Source of the DNA: Episyrphus balteatus
Taxonomy: Eukaryota; Arthropoda; Insecta; Diptera; Syrphidae
Length of the DNA: 64,000 nt
Reading direction: 5' to 3'
Assembly (NCBI RefSeq): GCF_945859705.1
Contig: NC_079134.1
Location: 166,815,718-166,879,717 of the forward strand
Both the position numbers and the translations under genes were made by a program. Below the pieces are notes generated by a model. The model saw nothing but the letters and a program-made list of their open reading frames with translations, did no database searches and had not been told where the DNA came from. Positions 35,250 through 47,975 of this stretch are shown one piece after another (position 1 is the stretch's first letter; every line of letters begins with the position of its first letter).

Positions 35250-35665
35250 CAATATCTGAGCTGAGATTACGGTACTTTCTACACTGGTCATCGGCAACAG
35301 ATCTCCACAGGTGTTTTGAGGTATTTTTCAATTTAAGATTGTGTAACTTGAAGAGCACGTACCGTTATGTGTGATATATCAAACAAAAGGTTATGTTATC
35401 AGCATGCGTATTAAAGTTAAATCAAATTTGTATGTGCAATAGATCAAAAGATATAACGTGTGTAGAAAAAGAACATCTTTTTACCGTTATCTCAGAATTT
35501 TGAATATGAAATCATTTATAGTTTTTTTAATTACCTAAGAGTACAAATTTCATTCATCTATCTATTAAAACAAAAAAAATTGTAACAAGTTGAATGTTCG
35601 TGTCGCGTTTTCGTTTCATCTTGTTTCAAATCACTACGATATAATACTAAAGAAGTTTTCACTTC
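35250..35665 (-). repeat. Dispersed repeat R2, inverted copy
   Basis: Reverse complement of the repeat in intron 1 of gene H (39465-40360, 41031-41860). Shared stretches include AACGGTACGTGCTCT and AACTTCTTTAGTATCGTAGTG. Its other end (34200-34379) lies before the inserted element at 34380. Confidence 0.65.
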
Positions 35666-35701
35666 AAAAAGCATCAATTTATTTAAAAAAAAAAGAAAAA
35701 A

Positions 35702-35771
35702 TGGGCAGCCGCTGGGGATCGAACCTACAACTCTTGGGTAACTAGGCAAATGCTTTACCAACGTGCTACTT
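35702..35771 (-). other. tRNA-like relic or SINE head
   Basis: On the minus strand this reads as a tRNA-like body with a good A box (TAGCACGTTGG, 35768-35758) and B box (GGTTCGATCCC, 35725-35715) at tRNA spacing, followed by GGCTGCCC and a T run. The 3' acceptor half has no matching 5' half, and the anticodon stem has a mismatch with an ambiguous 7-9 nt loop. It is therefore not a working tRNA; more likely a tRNA-derived SINE head or an old tRNA pseudogene. It abuts a dispersed repeat also found in intron 1 of gene H. Confidence 0.6.
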
Positions 35772-37002
35772 CACTGTTGAAAATTAGAGTGAGAAAATGC
35801 AACAAAAGATAAAGTCCGACAAAAAAAAAAGTTTCTTACGTTGCAACGCGTTGTTTCAATTTTATTTTGAAGAAGTTTCATGTTAATTTTTTCAACATTA
35901 AATCAACGTGGAACATTTTACATTTTACGTTGCATTTTTTCCCTCAATATATTGAAAATTAATTAAATCCTCTTTGATAAAAATTCCTGGAACTCCTTTA
36001 GATAAACAGGAACAAGTTGAGGATGAAAAAAAAAACTAAAAGTATTAAAATCAGTTGAAGTTTGGCAAAACTAGAACTACTTAAAAACAACAGCACTGAG
36101 AAACATATTTAAACTGTATCTTCGCTTTCGAAATTTAAGTTTTCAAAAAGTAACATCAATTTGTCTCAAAAAACAAAAACACATTTTTTTAACTTTAATT
36201 TTTTATTCATATTAAAATTATAAAAATGCTTTTGTATACAAAATATCTCAGGAGATAGATTTTGTTAAAAAGAAAACTAACATTTGATTTAAAAAAAAAA
36301 AACCTTATGAGCCATTTTTAAGAAAATGATGGTTACCTACTTTTCTGTGCCGTTATTTTTGGCCCTCTGTACAATCTGTGTCTGTGAGGCTAATACTAAT
36401 TAGAAGTGTATCCAGGGAAAAGGGAATTATGTAGTCTTTATCCAAGCACAGAATGAATTGGTTCTGAATTTGTTATTTTTTTTAATACATGGTGCTTCTA
36501 AGGCACCATTATTAGCCTGTTATATTTTGTTTTTTTGTTTGATTTAAATTTTAGATTCTACCAAAAACTTGAGATAAAATCGTGTTGCTTAACTTAACAA
36601 ATTCCATCCAATACCTATCGCGGTTTCCCCCTATCTTAATCACTACACTTATCGAATGCTTATCTACGGCCCTGACAATAAATTTAAATAATTTTTTTTT
36701 TTTCTTCTAATAAATTAATTATACCTATAATTTGATAATAAACACTAAAAGCTTTTTTTCCATAAACAAATTTTGTGATTATGACTTTTGGTTGAAAATC
36801 ATCTGGCGGTAAACAAATGTTTTATAGTTTAACCATTATCAGCTAATGAAAGTCAACGCCCTGACTAATAAACCATTTATTGTATTATTAAGTCTACAAA
36901 TCATTTCAAACGAAAGCTCTATCAGTCCCCAAAATTGATGTTGAGTGCCAATATAAATTTAATACGCATAACAAAAAAGTTTATATTTTTGACAACTCCA
37001 CA

Positions 37003-40000
37003 ATGTCGCTCGGAATAAAGTTAATCTATGCGAGTTTTTGTTTAGCTACACTTATTGTAGCCAGTGAATCAGCACGTGTACTCGGTTTCTTTCCAACACC
37101 CTCAAAAAGCCATTTGATCATACATAGTGCGGTTGCAAGTGCTTTAGCCGAACGCGGTCATGACGTCACAGTGGTCTCGACACACAAATCGGTCCAAGAG
37201 AATCCCCCATATCGTTACATTCAACTCAATGTGCCCGGCTTCTCTCATAATGAATTCTCAAAATCAATGGCAAAACCATTACCTTGGTATCAGAAAATGA
37301 ATTCGAATATGCAAATTTGGAATAATTACGCGAATATCAGTTTAAATCAACCAGAAATGCAAGAGTTGATGGCTAATGAATCTTTTGATATGGTGATATT
37401 GGGATACTTTTATAATCAATTTCTATTGGGAGTTGGGGCACATTTTAAGTGTCCGATTGTAATGTCTTTCATGATCCGACCAAATCCAAGTTTGAGTGAA
37501 CTGGTTGGTAATCCGGACGAAGCTGCGTATGTTCCGAGTATTCTGATCCAAACCGATCAACCATTGGGATTCTTTGATAGAGTTCGAAATTTCATATCGA
37601 TTAATTTGTTGGAGAAATTTCTTTTGAAGCGTTTATTAATGTCTTATCAATCTGAATTATATAAGTGAGTAGAAAATTAAAATTTTAGTCGTTAAGATTA
37701 ATAAATAAATGCTTATTCATTGCGAAGATAATTTATGAGATCGAAATTTGATTTATATAGGTATTAATTTAGCATCAAACACAAAAAGAGCTTTGTAACA
37801 GCTGACAAGAACTATACTCATATCATCTCTTAATATTATAACAAAGAGAAAGTTTCAGAGGTTACAAAGCTTTTAAATATTCTCTTTGTGAAGATAAAAC
37901 TAGTAAAAAAGGGAGAATTTAGTGTTGAGATAAAACTTAATGACACTTATTGAGTAGTTTTGAATAAGTTGTTAATGGATCAGCGTTACCGCTGTGCTTT
38001 AATTTATATAGCTTTCCCTAATGTTTTGAAAAATATTCAAGATATAATAAAATGAAATTTGGAAAGAACATTGATATTGGGATAGAAATCAAGAATAAAG
38101 AGTTTTTTAAAAAAAATTTTGGTGAAAGGGTGTTTTTTTCAAAGAATCAGTAAAATCTGCATTTGGACCCAAAGAGCCAATGATTCGCGTAAAACGTGTA
38201 AGAACTTATCTATTAATGTTTAATTTGTCATCAAAACCATTAATAAAATGAATCATTGGCTTTTTGGGACCAATTGCAGATTTTACTGTCTCTTCGAAAA
38301 AAACACCCTTTCACCAAAATTTTTTTTATAAAAACTCTTTATTCTTGCTTTCTATCCCAATATTAATATTCTTACCAAATTTCATTAGGGTGACCCATCA
38401 TTTTTGTTTTCACAAAAAAAAAAAAAACACACTTTTAACCATGATATTTTTATAGACACTTTAGATTCTTGTTTCTTATCTTAAAAGTAACATAATTGCT
38501 AAGTTTCAATAGGGTACCACTAATATTACTCTAGTATTACACACTTTTTCAAATATACCCATATTTTCTTTACTTCTAAAAAACACCCTTTCACATAAAA
38601 AAAATTTATAGACTTACATTATTCGTAATTTCCATTGGAAAGAGAACATATTTAATGAATTTCGTAAGAGTAACATTTATACCATTGATTTTATCGGACT
38701 TATCGCGGATTTTTCCCTATTTCCCAAAAAAACACCCTTAAACCTAAAATATTCGTATAGACTTTTTGGGTTCTTGGTTTCTGTTATAAATGAAACATTT
38801 TTCCCAAATTTCATTGGTGTAACAATTTTTTCCTAGTTTTTGTGGTACTAATTCCGAATTTCATCATTTCTTAAAAAAAAAAAACACCCTTTCACTCAAG
38901 ATAATTTTGTACACTTTCTAGATTCTTAATTCTTATACCAACCAAAACATTTACACCAAGTTTTAAAACTTAATAAATTTTAAGTCAGCTTTTATGATAT
39001 TTTCCTCACACACAACTTAACCCATCAAAAAAACACCCTTTCCCCAAAAATAATTTTAAGAACTTTATGAATCCTTTGTCCCTGCTTTATTTAAAACCTT
39101 CATCCCGAATTTCATAAGTGTAGCATGTTTTTCCCATGGGTTTCGGTTATATTTTACCTGTTGAAGTAAAAAAACAAGCACCCTTGTTTTCAATCGGCTA
39201 TAACTATTTTAGAGCAATCGTATTGACTTTATTTTTATGTCATTAGAATTAGCATCAAAAAATATGTACGTTGAAAACATGTGTCATATGATGATACTCG
39301 ACAAACAATTTTGTTCAGTATATTTTTGACCTTTACCCCCTCCCTCTTGTTCGCGAAAAAACACCCTTTCACCCAACTTTTTTTTATAGACTTTTTTTTG
39401 TACTTGGTTCTTATCCCAAAAGCAAACTTTTTGCCAAGTTTCATGAGTGTAACAATTTTTTTGAAGTGAAAACTTCTTTAGTATCGTAGTGAGTTGAAAC
39501 AAGATGAAACGAAAACGCGACACGACTTCAACTTGTTATAACTTTTTTGTTTTAATTGATAGATGAATGAAATTTGTACTGTAGGTAGGTAATTAAATAA
39601 ATTATAATTGTGCAAAATTTCAATTAATTTCATACCCAAAATTAGGAGATAACGGTAAAAAGATGTTCTTTTCCAACACACGTTATATCTTTTGATCTAG
39701 TGCACATACAAATTTGATTTAACCTTAATACGCATGCTGATAACATAACCTTTTATTTGATATATCACACATAACGGTACGTGCTCTTAAAGTTACACAA
39801 TCTTAAATTGAAAAAATTGAAACATACCTCAAAACACCTGTGGAGATCTGTTGGCGATGACCAGCTACCAGTGTAGGAAGCACCGTAATCTCAGTCTGGA
39901 AATTCGACATGGTTGACTTTAAAAAATTCTAACTTCTCTTGTAGACATCTTTGAAATAAGATTTATACATCATTATGCAAGGTGAAAAAATAAGCTTTCA

Positions 40001-42814
40001 CATGGTATAAAATTTTTTATAGGTTGTCAAACAAAAAAATTGAATTAATAGCATGAGAACATAAAAACAAATGTTTTTTTTGCTTTTTTTGATGAAATTT
40101 CATCGAGTTTAAAAAATTCTAGCTCTTTTTGTAGATGTCTCATAGACCTGATCGATATATATATATTTTGAGCTTAGACAATAAGCTTTCAGATGATATA
40201 AAATTTATATAAGTTGTCATATAAAAGACAAGGATTTGAAGGTGATAGAATAAAAATAGGTAGATTTTTTTCAATTTTTTTTTTTTTTGCAAGAAAAATG
40301 ATTTTTTAAGGTTTCACTTCTACCACGTGTGAATTGCACACATGATTTTTTTTTTTTTCTTTTAAATGCCTATTTTACCTGTACTATAGTGGCTTTCGAT
40401 TTTATCGAATACATAAGCCTGTAAGACGATACGGTACGGATAATTTTTTTGCAACATAGCTTATTTTTTTTTGTTTGTAATATCTCCTTACCACCTCCCA
40501 TACAAATTTTTCGAATAATTGCAATTTTATGGAAAACGACTTTAAAGATTTTGATTAATCTGAAATGATTAAAAACCATAGGTTTGGCAGACCTCCAAAT
40601 TTAAAGTTTTTCAATACTTTTCAATTCCACAAACTTGGTTTTTAGGCTCAACAGTTTTTTTGTTATTCAAAATCCAGCGAATATAAGACTGTAGTTAGCG
40701 GACAAAAATAGGAAAATTATTATTTTGTTGAAGTCCAAAATTGTAGCTTGTGTTGTAATTGATGCATTTTTGAATTTTTTTCTTTTCTCATAATTTGTAT
40801 AATTTGACTTTTGTAGTGTGTGTTTTTTTTTTTGCCATATAATCCTACATTCGCTAAGTAATTTTTTCATCACTATTAAAGCTTTTGTTTGGCATTCTAA
40901 AAATTTGCCGAAGTTTAAAATTTTATTCATTTTTAAATGAAAAAAAAAAAAACAAAGAGACCCACATCAAATCCATAAGATACATAAAATATATCTATTT
41001 TGATTTTGATTTTGTTTTTTTTTTTTTTTTGAAGTGAAAACTTCTTTAGTATCGTAGTGATTTGAAATAAGATGAAACGAAAAAGCGACACGAAAAATCA
41101 ATTGATCATAACTTGTTTGTTTTAATAGATAGATGAATGAAATTTATACAGTAGATAGGTAATTAAATAATTTATGATTGTGCAAAATTTCAATTAATTT
41201 CATATTCAAAATTCTGAGATAACAGTGAAAAAATGTTTTTACTTTTTCTAAACACGTTATAACATTTGATCTAGAGCACATAACAAATTTTAACTTTAAT
41301 ACGCATGCTGATAATATTACCTTTCATTTAATATATCATACATAACGGTACGTGCTCTAAAAGTTATATTATCTTTAATTGAAAAACTTGAAAAATACCT
41401 GAAAACACCTGTGAAGATTTGTTGCCAGCAGTATTGTATAGGAAGTACCGTAATCTCAGTTTGAAATTTCGACATGGTTGGCTTTAAGGAATTCTTACTT
41501 TTTTTGTAGGCATGGTAGAAATATGATTGAAGCGTCATCTAAAAGGTGAAATAATAATGATATAAAATTTATTATAGGTTGTCTTTTAAAAAATGGATTT
41601 AATGGCGTTAGAAGAGAAAAGAGATTGATTGGTTTGCTTTTTTATGAAAACTAATTGGGTTAAAAAAAATGTAGATGTTGTATAGACATGGTCGATATAA
41701 ATATTTTGAGCTAAAACAATAAGCTTTCAGATGGTATAAAATTTATTGTAGGTTGTCATTATTGAATAAAAAAAAGTTAGATTTTTTCGATTTTTCTTAA
41801 ATGATTTTTAAGGTTTCACTTCAACCACGTGTGAATTGCACACATGATTTTTTTTTTCCTTGCAGCAAAAACTTCCCTGCCGACAAGTATCCACCATTCG
41901 AGGACATGCTGAAGAATGTTTCTCTTGTTCTGACTAACCATCATTTTAGTCAAGGCCTTGTTCGTCCATATGTTCCTGCTTTAGTGGAAATTGGAGGAAT
42001 TCAAATAAAAAACGAGCCAGATCCATTACCAGAGGTAAGAATTCTTTACAAATATTTTTATTGTCTCGAATAAGTCTTGAATTTTTTTAAGGATATTAAA
42101 TCAATTTTGGATAATTCCTCAGAGCATGGAGTTGTTTTCTTCAGTCTTGGAACTACCATTGAAGGAAATACACTTGAACCTGCCAAATTGCAAGCCATAT
42201 TCAATGCTCTTTCAAAACTCAAAGAAACCATTCTTTGGAAATGGAGTGATTCCAAGTTGCCAGGAAAATCTCCAAACATTGTCTATAAGAGTTGGGTACC
42301 ACAAAATGATGTCCTTGCACATCAAAATGTCAAACTCTTTATCACCCATGGTGGTCAAGGAAGTGTTGTAGAGTCTTCATTCCATGGAGTACCAATGGTT
42401 GGTATTCCAATTTATGCTGATCAAAAATCAAACATGGAAAGTGTTACCAAACAGGGTTTTGGTTTGTTAGTAGATTTTCACACTTTGCAAGAAGAAGAAC
42501 TTAGTAGAACGATTAACGAAGTTCTGAGTGATAAAAAATACACAGAAAAAGTTCAGAAGTTCGCAAGGGTCTATAAAGATCGCCCAATGACAGCAAAGGA
42601 AACAGCTGTTTTTTGGATGGAATATGTCCTTCGGCATCATGGTGCTATTCATATGCAAAGTCCAGCAGTTCATATGAATTTCTTCCAGCTAAAGTCACTC
42701 GATGTTATTGGATTCCTAGCAGCTTGCATTTATCTTGTCTACAGGGCTATCAAGTTCATCATTTTGTTTGTTAAATCAAAACTTTGGGATGCGAGGAAGA
42801 TTAAAGCAGAATAA
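37003..42814 (+). CDS. UDP-glycosyltransferase, gene H (three exons, 4.2-kb intron 1)
   Basis: Exon 1 (37003-37664), exon 2 (41866-42034) and exon 3 (42092-42814) join in frame to 517 residues. It has a signal peptide to about residue 23, H37 in S-K-S-H, exon-3 signature W-V-P-Q, I-T-H-G-G-Q-G and A-D-Q, a C-terminal anchor and the tail K-I-K-A-E (KxKxx). The stop overlaps AATAAA. Intron 1 is 4201 bp, against 50-87 bp in the other genes, and consists of a fold-back, a degenerate 150-bp array and two copies of a dispersed repeat, the second reaching the exon 2 acceptor. Linking this exon 1 to these exons 2-3 is inferred from order, phase and the absence of another candidate. A lost intermediate exon 1, or an additional alternative one, cannot be excluded. 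Two positions are unusual: N-Q-F replaces N-D-F or N-E-F in exon 1, and R-P-Y-V-P replaces R-P-N/D-V-P in exon 2. Confidence 0.9.
38050..38390. repeat. Fold-back repeat in intron 1 of gene H
   Basis: The arms 38053-38185 and 38252-38385 are inverted copies (for example AGAGCCAATGATTC and GAATCATTGGCT). Confidence 0.7.
38240..39450 (+). repeat. Degenerate array of about eight 150-bp units
   Basis: Units marked by AAAACACCCTTTCAC occur at about 38301, 38427, 38581, 38731, 38882, 39031, 39177 and 39358, each followed by related text (TAGAC, TTCTTG, CCAAATTTCAT). Spacing is near 150 bp. Two related units occur near 58960 and 59035. Confidence 0.65.
39465..40360 (+). repeat. Dispersed repeat R2, copy in H intron
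   Basis: Begins GAAGTGAAAACTTCTTTAG and ends near CCACGTGTGAATTGCACAC. Direct repeat of 41031-41860. Confidence 0.75.
41031..41860 (+). repeat. Dispersed repeat R2, copy abutting exon 2 of gene H
   Basis: Same limits as the copy at 39465. Its terminal CCACGTGTGAATTGCACAC and following T run lie immediately before the exon 2 acceptor (AG at 41864-41865), so it supplies the pyrimidine tract. Confidence 0.75.
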
Positions 42815-43847
42815 AGTTATTTGTCTTTTTATTTTTCATGGAATTAATAGCTTGAGGGTAAGGAAGCATAATCACTCGCCAACCGGAAAATATTGTCGAA
42901 ATAATGAAAAAAATAAATTCCGACTAAGTTGACGCTTGATGATGCCTTAAATTCCCTAAAATTAAGGAAGTGATTCTCTCCATTTCATCGAATAAAAGTA
43001 TAATAAATTATACCAGAGGACCTCTTTTTGCTTGGTTGGGTTTGTTCGAAATCCTTTTTTCCATTATTAAAGCCTGTCCCTGCTACCCACATATATTTTA
43101 TTGTTTATGGCTACAACACAAAACTTGGTCTTGTCATCATGAGAGTGTAGGTTTATTTATGGTGTTATAAATGCGAGGAAATTCTGTATATGTGTTACTG
43201 TTGAATTGCTTATAATATTCCATCACATACCTACACATTTTGTGGGGATATTGTTAATTGCCAAACAAGAGCTGCAAGTCACATTATAGTTTCCCTCATC
43301 AAGAGAGAGAGAAAGAGACGTTATCCTTGAGAGAATTTGCAATTAATAATCGTAAATGCGAATGGCTTTTAATTGAATTATACGCTCATAACAAATTCAT
43401 TAAGACGTCAACAATTAAGGTATAGTTTTCGGCGATGGTGGATGTCGAATAAGGAACATTATTTATCATGGAGAAAGAGGAATGAGTTTTTGGTAATGGC
43501 ATAATGCAAAAAGTCTTTTCTGTGTTGGGCAATTTTATTTTTTCTGATATTATATTAAGAAATTTATTTTGTTACCTACTTATACAACGGTCGTTCATAC
43601 TGAGTTAAATGAATTGGAAATGCAATCATAATAAAGTACCCTTATTGTAAATTTTCGATTCTACGATTCTCTAAACGAACATCAACCAAAAATATTTCTC
43701 CGCACAAGAATACAACATTCTGTTGAATATGGCTTAAAGCTTCAAAATTTAAAAGTAAAAATAAATATTTAGAACTTTTTTTTAATAATTGGGTGTTTCA
43801 AAAGTAGATGTTTAGATGGAATAAGCTTAAACATGTAAGGGCTTTAA

Positions 43848-44350
43848 AGTCGGAGAGGCGACCGTCGAGTTACTTAGCTCATAAGGTTAGAGGTTAAAAT
43901 TAAAGTCAAATGAAAGATAAGTTAATAATGAAAATAAAAAAAAAAATAGGGTTGCCACTTCTAAAATGGAAACATGCATGTGGCAACCCTATTTTAAAGG
44001 AAAAATTGTCACATAACTAATACATTCATATCTTTGTTGTTTGGCCGGATATAAAAATTTTTGAAATCCCAAACGAAAGTCAAAAAAGCAGAAAAAATAA
44101 TAAAATAATATTGAGAACGTAACCCTACAAATGTAGCAACCCCATTCAAACGAAAACAACACTGACAAAAAACTTCTGTGAACAAAAGAATAAACTTTTT
44201 ATGCACTAGAAAGCTAAACTAAATATACACCATATTTTATATAATACTCTCTCTATCTAAAAAATGTCGGCTGCCACCTCGCAAATGCAGACACGGCAAC
44301 CCTACTCAAAAGGTAAAAAACGCAAAAATCACTTGTTTTTTTACATTACA
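43848..44350 (+). mobile_element. Single arm of the fold-back family at 14655
   Basis: GGCGACCGTCGAGTTAC onward matches the left arm at 14663 for about 480 bp and then stops; the opposing arm is absent. Confidence 0.7.
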
Positions 44351-44929
44351 TTACAATTAAAGTTTTGTTCCTAAAAATTTATAAAAGAATATTTTCAATT
44401 TAATTTTATAAAAGAACTACTAAAAAACTTGAAAAATAACATAGTATATAATTTATTATAAAAATTACAAAAATAATTTTTAATTTTTGAATTTCTTAAG
44501 TGACAAAGGATAACACTGGTCGGCAACGGATATGGAGCAAGAACCAAACCCTACTTTTCGAGAGGAGTTTTGTGTGCTGAGTCTTAATCTGAAGTCAAAA
44601 TTTCACTGGCACGTCACGTTTTTGAAATAATTGAATATTAATAGGTCAAAAACGCGTTTTTTTTTTTTTGGTACATTTGACATCGAATTACATCACCGTT
44701 AATTTTTTTTTTTTTGTAAAACTACTTATGCAATCTCAAAACGCCATATCAACACGTCCTTAAGGTGTTTATATTTTTTCAAAATTATTTTTTTTCTCAA
44801 AAAGATTTTGGAAAAAGAAATTTATGATAGATATCTCAAAATCTTGATTATTTTTTTCAAAGTAATGAATGGTTTTTTGAATCAAATTCAATCTTGCGTC
44901 TTCTGATTTGGACTTATAAAGAGCAACAT

Positions 44930-46256
44930 TAGGGTGGGTCAAAAAAATCGAATTTTTTTTTTTTTGATTTGGTACTCCGAAAAATCGATTGCTAGACCCC
45001 TCTAGAATATACACACCAAATATGAGCTCTTTATATTAATGGGAAGGTCCTCCGCTTTGCAATTTTCCATTTTTACATCAAGCTTCTACTAAAAAAAAAT
45101 AATTTTTTTTATTAATTGACTTTTTAGCAAATTTCTTTTCATATTCTTGTAGGAAATTGAACGCTCTACAAAAAAGGTCTAATACACTTTTTTCGTTTAT
45201 CTAACCGTTGAATAGATATTTGAGGTCCAAAAATCGAGAAAATCTATAAAAATTCGTTTTTTGTTCTTAATTTTGTAACAAATTGAAAAATTATAATGAT
45301 CAAACGCGCAAGACATATTCTTGTTAAAAATTGATTGCTCCACAAAAAAGAGCTTATTAACTTTTTTCATTAATCTAACCATTCTTAAGATATTCGAGGT
45401 CAAAGTAAAAAAAAAATATAAAAACATTTTATATTTTTAAAAAATTTCTAATTCACTGAAACTTCATTATTTTCAAATTAGCAAGATATATTCTTGTAGG
45501 GGCTTAAACGTTCTACAAAAAATTCCTTGGAATGAAATTGATTGCTTTAATCGTTTAGAAGATATCGCAATGCATACGGGTCATAAGAAAACTATTGAAA
45601 TCAGTGAGCATTGGTTTGGATACGAATATCTAAACGGTTAAAGCAATCAATTTCATTCCAAGGAATTTTTTGTAGAACGTTTAAGCTCCTACAAGAATAT
45701 ATCTTGCTAATTTGAAAATAATACAGTTTCAGTGAATTAGAAATTTTTTAAAAATATAAAATGTTTTTATATTTTTTTTTAACTTTGACCTCGAATATCT
45801 TTAGAATGGTTAGATTAATGAAAAAAGTTAACAAGACCTTTTTTGTGGAGCAATCAATTTTCAACAAGAATATGTCTTGCGCGTTTGATCATTATAATTT
45901 TTCAATTTGTTACAAAATTAAGAACAAAAAACGAATTTTTAAAGATTTTCTCGATTTTTGGACCTCAAATATCTATTCAACGGTTAGATAAACGAAAAAA
46001 GTGTATAAGGCCTTTTTTGTAGAGCGTTCAATTTCCTACAAGAATATGAAAAGAAATTTGCTAAAAAGTCAATTAATAAAAAAAATATTTTTTTTTAGTA
46101 GAAGCTTGATGTAAAAATGGAAAATTGCAAAGCGGAGGACCTTCCCATTAATATAAAGAGCTCATATTTGGTGTGTATATCCTAGAGGGGTCTAGCAATC
46201 GATTTTTCGGAGTACCAATTCAAAAAAAAGAATTTCGATTTTTTTGACCCACCCTA
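44930..46256. mobile_element. 1.33-kb fold-back element, hAT-type
   Basis: Two inverted arms of about 650 bp, meeting near 45590, with ends TAGGGTGGGTC. A perfect 8-bp target duplication AGCAACAT lies at 44922-44929 and 46257-46264. The arms carry matching short open frames that simply mirror each other. No transposase. Confidence 0.85.
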
Positions 46257-46611
46257 AGCAACATATTACGGAAAATATATATTTTTGACTAAACATAAAA
46301 AAACTCAATTAAAAATTAGTTTTTAAAGCTTTATAGCGAAAATAGTGATGAGTGTAGCCCAAAAACTAGACGTGATAGAAAAAATCTGTAAACAGTTTTG
46401 AATTCAGCACACTAAAGTCAATCAAAATCACCTTATAAAGTTCTTGCTCCCGACTTTTTTTAGTTTTTTTGCCAGTGTAATCAAAAAGTTTTTATTTACA
46501 GTGAAATGAAAAAAAAAAGCATTTTTGTATTTAAAAATTAAGAGTTTTTGTACAATTTATCCTGTAAGTATTAATCTGAAATGTTTAACTATTAGCATTG
46601 TAGAAATAAAA

Positions 46612-47554
46612 TGCACGACTGGGGTCGCACGTACTTGCTCTTAGAGTTAAAGTTGCTTAAATGTTTAAGACTTTTTATATAGAAATTTGGAAAAAAAATA
46701 AAATTCGTTAAAAAAAAAAAATAAAATAAAATCTGAAATTAAATTGCCCTCCAAAACAAGTATGCAGTTTTGATTGATATATTAACATGCATTTTTAGAA
46801 AAAAAATTTTCAAAATCGTTAGAGCCGTTTTTTTAAAAACTAATTTTTTATAAATAATTTTTTGGAAAAAAAGTTTTAAAATAAAATTGGTATGCCATTT
46901 TGTAGAAATCACTAATCAACATCTAAAAACAAAATTTGAAAAAAATTCAATGTCCCGTTTTCGAAAATTTGATTTTTCAAAAAAAAATTTTCAAATTTTT
47001 TTTAAAAATCCAAAAATTATTTTTTTGGAAATTTTATTTTAAAATTTACATTAAAATTATAAAAATGCTTCTTCACAAAAAGTTTCGTTGAAATCGAATA
47101 AGCAGTTTCGGAGATAATCCTATTTGAAAAAAACGGTTCTATGGCAGGTACCGTTAATAATGATTTTCAAAACAAATTTTTTTCATCGAAAGATAGACCT
47201 TAGCTTAAAACTAACATTTGAATTTTTTAAACAAAATCGTTGGAGCCGTTTTTGAGATATTTCAATCTTACTAAAATCGCTATATGACAAGTACCGTTAT
47301 TTTTGGTCCAAAAAAATTAATTCCAAAAACCCCTCTGGAGAGTCGCCAAATAACGCTACATACCAAATTTGACATTAATCATTCCATCCGTTTAGGCTGT
47401 AGCTTCTTATACAGACAGACAGACAGACAGACGGACCTCCGGGACCCACTTTTTTGGCATTGTCTACCATCGTAATGTCATGGAAAAATGTTATCTCAAC
47501 TTTTTTTTTTTGTACGAATGCATAACTTGATATATAGTACCTATATCGCAAGTA
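46612..47554 (+). repeat. Dispersed repeat R1 copy
   Basis: Head TGCACGACTGGGGTCGCACG, internal GGCAGGTACCGTTAATAA, a GACA microsatellite near 47412-47432 and end CTATATCGCAAGTAA. Confidence 0.7.
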
Positions 47555-47711
47555 AAAATGTTATATATATATTTAATTATGTATGTAAACTTAAATTTTT
47601 TTTTTAATTTTTACAACTGCCTTACAAAAACAGGAAATATCGAAAACTTGAAATAAGTATAGATTTTTTATTTTACAGCAATACCTTGTATTGAAATCAC
47701 AACGACAACAA

Positions 47712-47975
47712 AAAAAGAGCCAAGTTCTCCTTTCTTGAAATTTTTCTGGCTCAAAAAACACTGAGATACAAACGTGTACATACCAAGTTCTTAAGTTTGG
47801 CTTTAAATTTGAATCGATTTAATTTTGATTGTTTACATCGGTAATAAGAAAAAAATTTGTCAAGAGAACAATCAAAATTTAATTGATACAAATTTAAAAC
47901 TAAACTTGGTACACTTTTATATCCCAGTTTTTTGTGCCAAAAAAATTTCAGCAAAGGAGAACTTGGCTCTTTTTT
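47712..47975. mobile_element. 260-bp fold-back MITE
   Basis: AGAGCCAAGTTCTCC (47717) and GGAGAACTTGGCTCT (47957) are inverted ends of arms of about 110 bp. Confidence 0.65.

Noticed and set aside
35702..35771. Functional tRNA gene
   Set aside because: The 5' acceptor strand does not pair with the 3' strand and the anticodon stem is broken.
45197..45991. Two 76-codon frames with nearly the same product on opposite strands
   Set aside because: Mirror images in the arms of the fold-back at 44930-46256, with no other coding signs.
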